A DNA stretch of 64,000 nucleotides from Hirsutella rhossiliensis (taxonomy: Eukaryota; Ascomycota; Sordariomycetes; Hypocreales; Ophiocordycipitaceae): positions 1,364,001 through 1,428,000 of the forward strand of contig NW_025408675.1 of assembly GCF_020360975.1 (NCBI RefSeq), given 5' to 3'. A program made the translations under genes and the position numbers. This document shows, in pieces, positions 34,668 through 46,135 of this stretch; position 1 is the first letter of the stretch; each line of letters opens with the position of its first letter. The notes under the pieces were generated by a model. That model was not told where the DNA came from and did no database searches. It saw nothing but the letters and a program-made list of their open reading frames with translations.

Positions 34668-35765
34668 TTACATGTCGCGGACGAGATCAACTGTGGCACA
34701 GTGAAACGAACCGCCGAGACTGTTGACATGCTGAAAGGGGCATAGGATCGGCTCCATGTTAAACTTGCACTTAACCCAGTGGGCAAACTGTATGTCGTTT
34801 TCCTCCACAAAGATACGCCGCTCGTCGAGGCTAAATGCATTGAGTACCAGCCAAGGCGAGCACATATACATGGGTGGGCGGTGGCTCTCCCGGCGTTGTG
34901 GTGCGTAAGGGTAAGGGTGTAGTTCCCAGGTGTCACAGGCGAAGATGGCATGCCGCCGAAGTTCCTCCTCGGTGACGCGCTCAGGGTTGTACACCAAAAC
35001 ACCCTCCCGAAGCGGTAATATAGTTGCGTCAATATGCATGGCATGTTTGTCAATTGTGCGGAGAATTTCGACAGAATAGCCCTCGGGCACAATGGCTCTT
35101 AGATACTGCACGCCCTTCAAGTTGGTTACGTGGCTGAGCTGTCCAATAATCGTCTTTCCGAAACGGAGGAAGTCAGCCGTGTCAAAGGCCGGCCTGCTGT
35201 TGTTGATGGCCCACTTCGTATCATCCTCGTTGCCGTTGCTGTTATTGTTGTGTTTAGAACCGCCGTTACTCACGTCGCATACGCCATCATAAATAGAATC
35301 GTGGCCCTTGATGACGGGTGCTCGATAGATCCTCCCTATGCCGTTGCCATTTCTTAATTGGTTTAGGATATCCGAGTATCCTAACTTGATCTCGTCTCGG
35401 CGACAGCGCCAGGCAAAATGCGCTTCGATCAACGTATTGCCAACTGTCATGAGCCCGTCCCGGGGCATAGCACCCGTATAGCCACCTATGTCGGACCAGT
35501 TTATTTCTTTCGGTCGATAGACACGTACACTGTGACTCTGTAAAAGGCGGGCAAAGTTGTCTAGCTCCCACCGGGCCTTGGCCACAATATTAGCCGGGAA
35601 CGGGTTCAATGGCCTGAACTCGGCAACATAGTCGGCTGGCATGGTCGCTGCTATCATGTGACGCGGCTCAGACGGAAATACTGAGTGCTCCGCGCGACCG
35701 ACAATGACGGCCCTCAGGGGAGACCACTCATTGTCTGCTGAGAGAACGAGCGTTTCAGCCACCAT
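34668..35765 (-). CDS. Amidinotransferase, AGAT/StrB1-like, 365 aa
   Basis: Intact single-exon gene for a guanidino-modifying enzyme of the glycine (arginine:glycine) amidinotransferase family, which moves the amidino group of arginine to an acceptor amine through a covalent Cys intermediate. Visible landmarks: WSPLRAVIVGRA at residues 15-26, PRDGLMTVGNTLIEA at 101-115, FDTADFLRFGK at 194-204 (catalytic Asp198), HAMHIDATILPL at 241-252 (catalytic His244) and LGGSFHCATVDLVRD at 350-364 (nucleophile Cys356). All three catalytic residues are present. A Ser/Asn-rich insert at 167-185 is unusual. Length is close to StrB1 and cyanobacterial homologues and lacks a mitochondrial leader, so a cytosolic enzyme is likely. 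The start has a good context (AAAGATGG). The acceptor is unknown. The gene is divergent to a sulfotransferase and free of RIP. Confidence 0.88.
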   Translation of the reverse strand: MVAETLVLSADNEWSPLRAVIVGRAEHSVFPSEPRHMIAATMPADYVAEFRPLNPFPANIVAKARWELDNFARLLQSHSVRVYRPKEINWSDIGGYTGAMPRDGLMTVGNTLIEAHFAWRCRRDEIKLGYSDILNQLRNGNGIGRIYRAPVIKGHDSIYDGVCDVSNGGSKHNNNSNGNEDDTKWAINNSRPAFDTADFLRFGKTIIGQLSHVTNLKGVQYLRAIVPEGYSVEILRTIDKHAMHIDATILPLREGVLVYNPERVTEEELRRHAIFACDTWELHPYPYAPQRRESHRPPMYMCSPWLVLNAFSLDERRIFVEENDIQFAHWVKCKFNMEPILCPFQHVNSLGGSFHCATVDLVRDM

Positions 35766-36281
35766 CTTTAGAAAGAGGCAGTGGATTTACGAGGGAGATG
35801 GATGGTAAACGTACCTCCGCACTTTTCTAGCAAACCCGGCTAGCCGAGCGGGGTTCAGCTCGTCCTGTACTCCACACCCTCCCGGTTTCTGCAAGCAGAA
35901 TAGGAAATGCTTAACGGTTTCTCTCATTTGTCCACGTGGACATTGCCGTGACAGTTCTTTGTGATTCACAGCAAGGGATCCACAAACCCATCGCATACTC
36001 TATACGTGGACCAATGAGTGCACGCGTTCTAGGACGTAGGGACATGCAGACGCGGATTAAAACCCTGTATAAATCAATAATAACTTATGTACTGTAACAT
36101 TCCTGCAGTCGGGATCGTCTGCAGGGGTTAGTCGGCTACCGGCGGAGTAACTAGCGGGGCGGACGCAGTCATGAATGTATACGTATATAAGTCGGGCCGT
36201 CTGCTAAACTCACGCGGCGCAGGCTGTTCCTTTAAGCGGCTAACTACATTTAACGAGCAAACGCCATCAACTAATTCGCAA
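35766..36281. promoter_or_regulatory. Divergent promoter region between the two island genes
   Basis: About 400-515 bp separate the two start codons, with normal base composition. TATAAAT at 36068-36074 and CCAAT at 36011-36015 are plausible core elements for the rightward gene. The shared interval suggests coordinate expression, which is inference. Small ORFs inside it (for example 35787-35996 minus) have no coding features. Confidence 0.45.
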
Positions 36282-37324
36282 ATGGACTGCAACGATGAAT
36301 TCTACGACGAGATCCAACCGGTGATTCCGCGGCCAAACCAGATGAAAGTCCTCGTTCTAGGATTGCCGCGGACGGGTACCACATGAATGTACACTCCGCT
36401 ATCCTAATTAGAGCATGCAACCCTAACTTGGGCGATCACAGCTCTTTGTGCCGCCCTAAAAGTATTGGGCTTGAATGCGTACCACTTTAGTGAAATATCG
36501 AGAAACAAGAACAACAAACATTTTCAACTCTGGTTAAAGGCTGTACAAGCAAAGTATGACGGCTTGGGGGAACCATTTAAAGGCGAGGACTTTGATCGTA
36601 TCCTTTGGAACTACGATGTACGCCCTCCCGTTCTTATATCTCTAAAACCATTTTATTCGAATGTCCTCTGCGAGCGCTCATGGACTGCAGCATCAAGTAT
36701 CGACCGCTACCTCTTAATGGTTATACTGTATCGCCTATGTCACCGAGACTGATGTGTAATGATTCTGACTAGGCTGTCACGGACGACCCATGCTGCCTAT
36801 TTATCGAAGAACTCATCGACGCATATCCTGAGGCGAAAGTCATTCTCACCGTACGTTCTCGCGAAGAATGGCTCCAGTCCATGCGGAAGACTATTCTTAA
36901 AATACTCTCCTGGAGATCCTGGCCTATCCTCTGTCTGTTAGATGAGGAATTCATGGGTCCCTACCAGGCCCTCCTTAAGCGTACGACCTCTATCTTATCT
37001 CAAGGCCACCTGCCTTACAAGCCATATGCCTATCCGGCTCTCCTTGAGTCATTCGATAAGCATAATGATAATGTTCGCCACGCCGTACCGAAGGAGAGGT
37101 TTCTAGAGTTTTATCCGAACCAAGGCTGGGATCCATTATGCAAGTTTTTAGACATGGCAGTGCCGGAGGGCAAGTATCCGCATCTCAACAATGCAAATGA
37201 TTTAATGCGGCTTGAACACTCCTTATATTGGGCGAGATGGCATTGGGTGGCGCAAAAGATAGCTAGGAAAGCCGGCGTCGTAGTCTTAGTATTACTTGCT
37301 GCGCTATGCGTTGACTGGACCTAG
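36282..37324 (+). CDS. Sulfotransferase-like protein (fungal Sulfotransfer_4 type), three exons
   Basis: Likely PAPS-dependent sulfotransferase of the family common in fungi. Exon 1 (36282-36384) carries MKVLVLGLPRTGTT, the 5'-phosphosulfate P-loop (residues 21-34). Exon 2 (36442-36617) starts at the next codon with LCAALKVLGLNAYHF and ends at NYD. Exon 3 (36773-37324) holds AVTDDPC, then AKVILTVRSREEW (3'-phosphate loop), HNDNVRHAVPKERFLEF, a GWDPLCKFL motif and a hydrophobic C-terminus (GVVVLVLLAALCVDW) that could be a membrane anchor. Joined length is 276 aa. An upstream in-frame ATG at 36171 would add 37 residues; 36282 is preferred because family members start shortly before the P-loop. 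Intron 1 has no GT at the position that preserves the P-loop, and an in-frame TGA follows, so the gene may be damaged or use an unusual splice site. Confidence 0.75.
36385..36441 (+). other. Intron 1 of the sulfotransferase gene, anomalous donor
   Basis: The acceptor CACAG at 36437-36441 and a branch-like CTAAC at 36423-36427 are good. Keeping the reading frame and the P-loop requires the exon to end at 36384, but the intron would then begin GA, not GT. The nearest GT dinucleotides are 36376 (in frame, but deleting three P-loop residues) and 36389 (after an in-frame TGA). Confidence 0.6.
36618..36772 (+). other. Intron 2 of the sulfotransferase gene
   Basis: 155 nt with donor GTACGC and acceptor ACTAG. 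Removing it joins NYD to AVTDDPC in frame, restoring the usual family sequence between the two PAPS-binding loops. Confidence 0.75.
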
Positions 37325-38094
37325 TAGCTATAATCGAGCGCAATTTCAAAGTATAGATTAATTATTAGGATTTACAATTCAGACAGGATTCTATATATTA
37401 TAAGGTAATTGCTATACCGGCATAAATAAATAGCTATACTAGTATAGCTCTTATATAGGTATAGCCTATAAAGCCTTTAATTCGCTCTATTTATTTCTTA
37501 GTTTATAGGTATATCCTCGTAAAGGCGGTAAAGCTAAATCTCTTAATAAGGCCGGATCTTTAACTAAGGCGAATACTAAAATAAAGTCTGGTTTATAATA
37601 GAAAACAAAGTTAATTTTAGTCCGCCCTTAAGGATAGCTATCTATATTTTTATTCTCTAACTACTATAAAAGAAAGAGCCTCCTAAATACTATTAAGTAG
37701 CTCTTATTAATTTCTTCGCCTATAAGTATTAAGCTATATCTTCTATCTATTAGTATATACTCCTATAGTTCGCTTAGCTCTTAGAATAGCTAGCTAGCTA
37801 TACGTTTAGTACTAGGATAATAGACTAGCCTAGTATATAGCTTAGCTATTAATCTATCGACTAACTCTTAGAGTAAGCCTAGCTTATTTAGGTCTAGGTA
37901 GGGTTAACTTATTTAGGCGTCCTATTAGTCGACCTTATCTATACCTTAGCGCCTAGCTTACTAGCTTTTTAGCTAGCTAGCTACTTAACTAGCTACTTAC
38001 CTTAAAGGCTAGCCGTGCTAAAATAGTCTATATAGTATTCTTCGGTTAACTATATAAAGCGGTAGCGATCTTAGGGTTAAGGATTTATTAGTAT
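37325..38094. other. Right flank of gene island, then RIPped AT-rich sequence
   Basis: Normal dinucleotide use persists to about 37400, probably the 3' UTR of the sulfotransferase gene. From there CA/TG vanish again and no domain or repeat partner was recognised up to the LTR at 38095. Confidence 0.45.
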
Positions 38095-38581
38095 TATCGC
38101 GAAGCGTAGCTTAATTCTATAGGTCTTAGAGATATCCCTTAGTAAGAGGGATCTAGGAAACTAAAAACACTAGTATAGAAGAAGGAAGAAGGAGCTAAAA
38201 GGAGGTATAGAAAGGAGGGTAAGGGTAAGAGGGGAAGTAAAAGTAGCGATAGCTTCTTATAAAAGTAGCGAGAGATAAGATAGATATACTAGTAACGGCT
38301 AAAAAAAGAAGGGAAAAACTAGTAAAAAGCTTAGTAGTTAAGAGGATATTAATAGCTTCTTTAAGTAAGATCTTCTTTATAAATTAAAGAAACTAAAGGG
38401 ATTTAAAAAGGGGCGTTAAATAAAGGAAAGAAAGATAATTAAGGTAAAATAATAATAACTCCCTTACTATAATTATTACCTTTTAGAGAATTAAATAACT
38501 TTGCCCTACCTATCTAACCCCTTACTACCCTTTTTACCTTTATATATTTTATATATACTTTTTATATCTCTCTTTATAAGA
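38095..38581 (+). repeat. Family-A copia LTR, plus orientation, RIPped
   Basis: Reverse complement of the A1 LTR over its full length (487 bp), much more AT-shifted. It is followed directly by GTTATAAGCTTAAGAGG, the primer-site start seen in A1, so it is a 5' LTR whose interior is lost after a short distance. Confidence 0.78.
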
Positions 38582-38599
38582 GTTATAAGCTTAAGAGGG

Positions 38600-38690
38600 G
38601 ATAGTAACCCCCCCCCTTATAACTTTTAGTTAAGCTATATAAGAGCTATACTTAAGTAGGCCTATAGTTCGAATCCTACTAGCACCTATA
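38600..38690 (+). other. Degenerate tRNA-like sequence
   Basis: TTAGTTAAGCTATATAAGAGC resembles a RIPped D arm/A box split around an extra base, and AGTTCGAATCC about 35 nt later is a near-perfect B box followed by TACTAGCACC. The anticodon arm is too short. It is either a mutated tRNA copy or the head of another SINE; not a working tRNA. Confidence 0.3.
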
Positions 38691-39251
38691 TTAGCTATTT
38701 AAAGGGGGGAATTTAGTAGTTAGTTTAAGTATCCTAGGTAGGCTTAGTATCCCTAAAAGTATATATTAAAAAGTAAGATATATATATTAATTATAGTATA
38801 CTTATTAAAGCATATGTTTTACTTTTACCTATATAGTATAATAGTCTTTATAATAAGTATATATCTTAAGAGTATAGATCTTATAAGTACTATTATAAAT
38901 AAACCTCTTAGTAAAGTTTATACTACTCCTTAGCTTTATATAGATCTTATAATAATAAGGTATACTAAGCTTAGTTAAAACTAAGTAGTTCTTATTATAA
39001 TTCTTAAGAAGGTTAAGAAATAGACTCTTTTTTATTAGTATTACCTTTCTTACTAGCTAATATTATCTTATAATAAGCTTAAGATACTTTAAAGAAAGTA
39101 CTATTTAAAGTTCGCTTAAATACTTAGAGCTAGTTCTTATATATTTTTCTATATTAAGTATCTTATTTACTATATAAGTATTATTAAAATCTTATATTTA
39201 ATATTTTACTATATCTTAAATAGCTTTAATAGGATAGTAAAAATAGCTTTA
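38691..39251. repeat. RIPped AT-rich sequence with a short repeat shared with 51.0 kb
   Basis: About 38760-38845 matches about 51020-51110 (shared TAATAGTCTTTATAATA at the right end). Elsewhere nothing is recognised. Confidence 0.4.
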
Positions 39252-40485
39252 TCTTATAAAGAGAGAAATAAAAAGTATATATAAAATATGTAAAGGTAAA
39301 TTTAAAAGTAAGAGGTTAGAAAAGTAAAGTAAATTTATTTAATTCTTATAAAGGTAATAATTATAATAAGGGAGGAATTATTATATTTTCTTAATTATCC
39401 TTCTTTCCTTTATTTAATAGCCCTCTTTATATCCCTATAGTATTTTATTTAATAAAAAAGATCCTACTTAAAGAAGCTATTAATATCCCCTTAACTATAA
39501 AGCTTTTTATTAGTTTTTCCCTTTTATTCTAGCTATTACTAGTATATCCGCCTTATCTCTTACTACCTTTTTAAGAAGTTATCGCTACTTTTACTTTCCT
39601 TTTTACCCTTACCCTTCTTTTTATACCTCTTTTTAGCTCCTCTTCTTAGCTCCTTCTTCTTTCTTTAATACTAGAATTTCTAGCTTCTTAGGTCCCTCTT
39701 TTTAAGGGATATCTCTAAGAATATAAATTTAAGCTATGCTTTATAATATACCCCCTTAGCTATAGCTTTCCCCTTAAAGGTAAAGCTATATAATTAGGCT
39801 AGTAAGTATATAAAGGAAGTCTTAATTTATACTTATCTCTTACTTAAGAAATCTAGTTTTATTAAGCTCTTTTAGACCTACTTTAGGATTAAGGGCCTAA
39901 GGAGGAATTAAGTCCTATAAGAAAAGGGGTCTCCTTTGAAGATAAGTCCTTTAAAAAGAGGGCCTTAAAGAAGAATAAGTCTTAGTTAAGCTAAGGGCCC
40001 TTTATAAGAATAAGTTTTAATTCCTCTCTTTAGCTATAGACGTTTCCTTTCTTATATATATTAGTAGATCCTTTTATAGACTCTTAAGGCAGGCTTTTAA
40101 GGATTGCTTTTCTTAGACGTCTTCTAGCCTTATTTACTATAAAGAAATAGCTAGCTTTTACTTTAGTAAGGGCTTTATAAGACCGTTTACTTTTATTAAT
40201 ACTATTAGTACTTAATAGATAGAAATTAGTCCCTTTTAGACCTCTTAGCGTAGCTAATACTAATAGATATTAATATACTATAGCTAGGTTAATAGCTTAC
40301 TATTTTCTTTTATAAGAATTTATATAGTCTATATATTATTATATTTTATAGCTAGCGGTAATAGAACTTATAATTATAAAGATATTAAAAACTAGCTAAG
40401 GAAAATAGCTTCTTTTAATACTTTTAAAAGAGCTAGTAGCTCTACCTTTATACTTTAAGTTATAGTAATAGCTTACTTTAAAGCT
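39252..40485 (-). mobile_element. 3' part of a second copia family-A element
   Basis: 39252-39748 is a heavily RIPped family-A LTR (497 bp; an 11-bp duplication explains the extra length). From 39749 to about 40485 the sequence follows the A1 interior beginning at 24139, including the RNase H part, and then stops near the position matching A1 24855. It is truncated shortly before element B2. Confidence 0.78.
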
Positions 40486-40533
40486 CTCTATATATACTAT
40501 AAATAAAAGAAAGATAAGGTAATTAATTAATAC

Positions 40534-40719
40534 TATTATAGAGTAAGTAGAAGTATATATATAGGTACTATTTATAGGATAATATTAATAAGCTATATAG
40601 ATCTCTCTTATATATAGCTAGCCTATATATATATATATAGGATCCGGCCCTCTATATATAACTATATAGCTTAGGCCGTAGCCTAAGCCTATAACTTATA
40701 ATAGTTAAAGACTCTTATA
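40534..40719 (-). repeat. B2 3' LTR
   Basis: 186 bp, reverse complement of the B1 LTR. Confidence 0.9.
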
Positions 40720-41049
40720 TAATACCCTCCCTTAAGCGCGGCGCGGCGTTACTTAATTAATAGCTTCTATACTATTAAGCCTATACTACTAGCTCTACCC
40801 TACCCTTTCCTATTAATTATACTAGCCCTACTAGCCCTATTATCCCTACGCCTATTAGCCTAAGTAGCTAGAACCGGGCTCTATACTTATTAGCTAGCTA
40901 GCCGTTTAAATAAGGGCATAACCTATTATATACGCCCCTAGGTAGCTAGCGGCCGGCCCGGACCTATATAAGCGTTAGGTTGCCTTTCCCTTTAGCCTTA
41001 GGTAGCTTCCTCTACCTAGGGGTATATAAGGTAGCATCCCCCCCTTCCT

Positions 41050-42180
41050 TCTTCCTTTCCTTCTCCTCCTTCTTTAACTATAATAGTAATAGTAATAAGT
41101 AAGTTCTACTCTACTTAAGGCATTAGTTCGTTCTTAGCTATATAGGCCGCTTTATTAATATATACTTATAGTAATAGCTATAGTAGTAATAATAGCCCTA
41201 ATAATAATAACTTTAATTAATAAGTTCTCTACTTTATAGAGCGGGAGGCTATAATCTATAATACTAACTTCTATAATAGATATATCTACCTCCCCCTCCC
41301 TTACTTCCTCCTTCTTAGAGCGTATAGAGTCGTTCGTCGACGCTATACTAAGCACGGCTAATAACGGCTCCGCCGCTACCGCTACTCCTACCCGCGCCCC
41401 CGCGACCGCGCCTACCGCCGCCGCCTCTACCTTTACTACGCTAGCCGCCCTTATATTGCCCTTTTATATAATAACGCTATCCCCGCCGCCGGCTATAATA
41501 CCTAGCCCCTCTACCCTTACCTCTACCTCTACTACCTATATAAGTCTACTACCTAGCGAGCGTAGTAGCTATTTTCCGCTAACTTCTTAAAGTATAAACG
41601 CTAAGTATAGGCTAAAGCTACCCGCGTAGCCCCTTATATATAGTACGCGTCGTAGGAGCTCCCTTACGCCGACTAAGTTAGGCGCCGCTATAGCGGTAGT
41701 TATTACTAGTACGCGCGCGCTAGCCGCGCTTATAAGGCGGCGCCTCTTATCTTACTTATTATAGCGTTAGCTTAAAAGGCCGGCGCGTATAGGTAGGCAC
41801 GGGGGGCTACTAAGAAGCGCCTTACTACCGCCGCCGCCGCTTACTATAATCTCCGCGCCCTTAAGCGCTAGGGCCTTATCCTTAAGTAAGTTCCCCTTCT
41901 CTAGCTCTTTTACTTCTATTACTAACTCTCTTAGTACTAAGGATACTACCTCTATTACCTTATCGGCGGTCCCCTTAGCCGTGCCCGCCGCCGCCCCCGC
42001 CGCTACTACTAGCCGGGCCCCTCTTACTATTAGAGCCCCCGGAGCCGCCGCTACCGCTAACTAGCTCGCGGGCCTAGAGGGCCGCCTAAGCGCCTTAGAG
42101 AGCGCCGCCGCCGCTAATAAGGTATAGGAGGATAATAAAGATAAGGATAAAGATAATAATAAGGATAAGGAGTAGGTCTA
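41050..42180 (+). pseudogene. Antisense GC-rich ORF relic in B2
   Basis: Plus-strand equivalent of 13740-14820. Near its left part it reads LTSFLERIESFVDAILSTANNGSAATATPTRAP-type sequence (Ala/Thr/Pro-rich), and towards 42090-42180 an acidic Asp/Asn-rich tail follows LEGRLSALESAAAA. GCC/CCG triplets make it the most GC-rich part of B2. A short ORF on the other strand (41155-41355) is a by-product. Function unknown. Confidence 0.4.
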
Positions 42181-44717
42181 AGTAGTCTAAGGGCTCTACC
42201 TTAAAATAAACGCTATTATTATCTCTACTTATATTATTAAGCTTATATTATTATAACTACCTACTCTACTTTACTTACTTTATAGTCCTAGCTTAAGCTA
42301 TTATTAATAGTCTATTAGTTTATTATTTTTATTTATTATTTTAAATAAAGCTTTAAACTTATTAAGGGCTATAGTTCCTATAAACTTATATATAAGTTCC
42401 TACGTAAGGTTAAGATACCCGCGCTACTTAACGAGGACCTCCTAGCGTTTCCCCTTATTAACCTTTTTCTAGCGCGCGGCCTATATCTCTTTAACCTTAA
42501 ACTCGTCCTCTCCTTTTACCTTAATTATAGGTAGTTAAGCGTCTACTACTTCTTATCTAAGTAGTAGGTTAAAGGAGGCTCTATAAAGGAGGTTTATATT
42601 AATCTTATTATAAACCCCTATTAAGAAACTATCGAGCTTTATAACCTATAGGCTAATAACCCTTTATACTATAAACTTTATATATAGCTAGTTAAGCTTT
42701 TTCTTTAGCTATATTAACCTATAGTTATAAAGGTCTAGCTATACTTTATCTCCTACTATAAACCTATTTACTAGGGCCTTAGTTTTATTAGCGTACTACT
42801 CTTAATCTTATACTATAGCGGCTATCGCGGATTAGTAATAATCTATAGTCTCTTATAGCTTTCGTATAAATATAAAGGTATAGCCCTTTAGTAATAAATT
42901 ACTATACTACTTTACTACTATATCTATAATAAAGGGAACTAATAAAGGTAGTTTAAAGCTATACGTTATAAAGAAAGGGGCTATCTTAATAGAGGTATAT
43001 AGTTTACTATTTAACGTAAGTTAGGCTATAGGGAGCTACTAGTCTTAGTTCGCTTAGTTATAGGCTATAATAGCCTATAAGTAAGCCTATACCTCCTAGT
43101 TAACCTTCTTAGGCCCTCTATTAATCTATAGGTAATATACTATACTAAGTAGCTATATAATCTAAAGTAATTAGTTTAGGTACTACTAAAAGTAGCTAGT
43201 TTAATTCGATCCCTTATCGCTTATAATAAAGGCTAGCTAGCTATATAAGTAGGCTTAGTACTATAAGAAGCGCTCTATATAGGACTCTATATCTATAAAC
43301 GGTATTAGCTTTAATACTATAGACTTACTAAATCGGTCCTTAATTACCTATATATAGCGGCTGCCGCCCTTTATAAGTAAGAGGTCCGTTATAAAGTCTA
43401 TTTATATATACGTATAAAACTAGTTAGGTACTAAAAGCTACTTAAGTAGCCCTTTAAGCTATGCCCTTTAAATCTTAGTATAGCTATAGATATTATAGTT
43501 ATAAAGGAAGTAGTAAATATAGTACTATAAGAGGGGCTAGTAGAAATCCCTTATAAGGCCTACTACTATACCTTACCTACTTAAGTAGCTTACGATACTA
43601 GAGTTATAGATAAGCTAAACTAGCTTCCTTTAAAGCTTATTTTATTTATTTAGCTTTAACGGTCTATCTTTCTCCCTAGCTTTTATAGTATACGGCGCGC
43701 CTAGTACCTATAGTCTCCCCCGCTAATATAGATACCCTTATAGGTTAATATAATAGTTAGCTACTTATACTTTTAGCTTTAGCTTTAGATCGAGGCGTTA
43801 AGCGCTAAACTTAACGGCATAGTATACGCTTTCGTAAGTATAGTTTAAAGATAATATCCTATCTTATAAGCGCTAGAGGACCTTATCTTAAAATACCTAT
43901 ACTATATATACCCTTAGGCCGGTCTATCCCTCCTCGCCGGGCTAAGGCAAAGGTATAAGGGAAGGCTTATCTATTAGCGCTATGCCTTCCTCTACTAAGG
44001 AAGCTCTTATATAAGTCTATAGCGCTTTTTATAGGATAAGCTATAGATCCTAGGCCTTAATATCCGCTCCTATTAGCCGGTCTTAATCCTTTTAAGAAAG
44101 TATATCTAAGACTATAGAGTCTTACTCTAGCTAGTACTTAATTAAGAAGTTAAAGTATAAGAGATACTCCGCTTAGCGGGCTTACCGCTCTAAGAGGTAC
44201 TAGCGGGTTATAAAGTACTTAAGGTTCCTATAGTCTATAAGAACCTTAAAGCTCTTATAGCTTTAAAGCTCTACTTATTATTACTTAAGGTAGCTAATAA
44301 TCGCTAGTATCTCCTTATTATAAATAGTATAATTCTACTCCGCTAGGGTTAGCTTATAAGAGTAAAACGCTACTAGTTATTTCCGCCCGTTTACCTCCTA
44401 AGAGAGCGTTCCTTTAAGTGCCTAGCCGCTATAGTCCGCTTTAACTAATATAGACCGGTTAAAGTCCTACTAAAGTAGTACTAAGGCCTATAAGAATAGG
44501 TCCTTAAGCGTATAGAACGCTCCTTCCTATATAGGCCCTTAATAAAAAGCGGTTTATTTCCTAGTAATCTCGTTTAAGGGACTTATAATATAAGAGAAGC
44601 CCTTAATAAATATCCTATAATAGTTCGCGAACCTAAGGAAGCTCTATATACCTGTTTACGTAGTTAGGGCCGCTTAGTCTTAGATCGCTTAGATCTTTAT
44701 AAGATCCGCTTATATAC

Positions 44718-45414
44718 TATAAGAAGGTATAAGTAATAAGCGTAGAATCGGGTAATTAATAACGTAAGCGGAAAGATCGGTTAAAGGAGTATAGGGTAGG
44801 ATTTCGTCCGGAATTTATAATAAGTATATAAGGGGCTAAATAGTATATTAAAAGAATAGCGTTATAAAGGATACTTATAAACTTACTTATTTAATCTACT
44901 ACTCCTAGGGAAATCCTTTGTCTTTTATAGACTATTGCTCGCCTACTAGTAGACTAATTAGTTAGCTTTCTAGTATATTCTATAGTGCTTAAAAAGCTCT
45001 ATCTATAGTATATCTTCTAAACGTAATAGGTAGTCTAATTATAGCGTAATAGTTAACGTAAGACTATAGGTTCTAGTATAAGTAGTAGATTTAACTAGAA
45101 TATTCTATGCCCTACCTATTCTTATATCGCGGATATCTTTAGAACCGCTCGGCTAAAATAGGTAATAGGGTATCCGTTCTACTTATAATTAACTTATGCA
45201 TTTTATATATATTTTATTTTATTAGGATAGGCTTATCCTAACCCGCTTTTCCTAGTAGAAGGTATAGAGGTCTAGTAAAGGTCTTTATCTTTAAAGGTTA
45301 TTCCTTTAGACTATATTATAGAGCCTCTTTTTACTAGCTTTATTTTATAAAGCCTCCTAATACCTATTATTTCTTTATAATAGTAAAATAGGAATATAAG
45401 GGTATATTCTTATA
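44718..45414. mobile_element. LTR-like insertion D2 (697 bp), RIPped
   Basis: Inverted copy of D1 with identical length, flanked by TATAC (44713-44717, 45415-45419). B1 near 11190 has the uninterrupted site with one TATAC. Unlike D1 it is RIPped throughout. Confidence 0.8.
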
Positions 45415-46135
45415 TATACCTATACTTACGTAGATAATAAAGCCTAGGTACTTAACCCTCTTAACCTTAAATTCGTACTTATTTAGGTCGAGGTAAAGCC
45501 TATAAAGTTAAAAGCGCTCTAGGACCCTTTATACTTTCTATATATAGTCCTTATAGGAGCCGCTTATATAAATAAGGATATTATCTATATATATAAAGGC
45601 GAACTTATCGAGGAAGTCTTAAAGTATATTATTAATATAATATTAGAAGGTAGCGGTCGCTTTTAAGAGGCTAAAGGGCGTTATAAGCTACTTAAATAAG
45701 CTATAGCGTATATAGAACGCTATCTTTTACTTATTACCTTCTAAGATCTATACCTTATAGAACGCTTATTTTATATCTAGCTTCGTAAACTACTTTACCT
45801 TTAAAAGGTTATAGAGCGTATCTAAGATTAAGGGTAAGGGGTAGCGGTCTAGCCTTATAATTATATTTAGAGCCCTATAGTTATAATAGAACTATATCCC
45901 GCCCCTTAGTTTATATATAAATAAGACCGGCGCTCTTACTTTAGAGCTACTTACTTAAATAAAACCCTTATTTAAGAGGTCCCTTAGCGTCTTCTTTAGT
46001 ACTAATAGCTCCGCGTATAATATACTATATAGCGGTCTAAACGGTATAAGTAGTTCCTACCCCTTCTTATTAGTATAGAGTATAATCCTATAGTCTACCC
46101 CTAGCTTATATAGGTTAAGCTTATCTACTTCCTAG

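Noticed and set aside
35092..35571. Alternative ORFs inside the amidinotransferase gene
   Set aside because: They overlap the intact 365-codon frame whose catalytic motifs are clear.
34668..37324. Guanidinium-toxin biosynthesis cluster
   Set aside because: Only two genes with family-level similarity are present; no polyketide synthase, cyclase or other tailoring gene is visible, so a specific product cannot be assigned.
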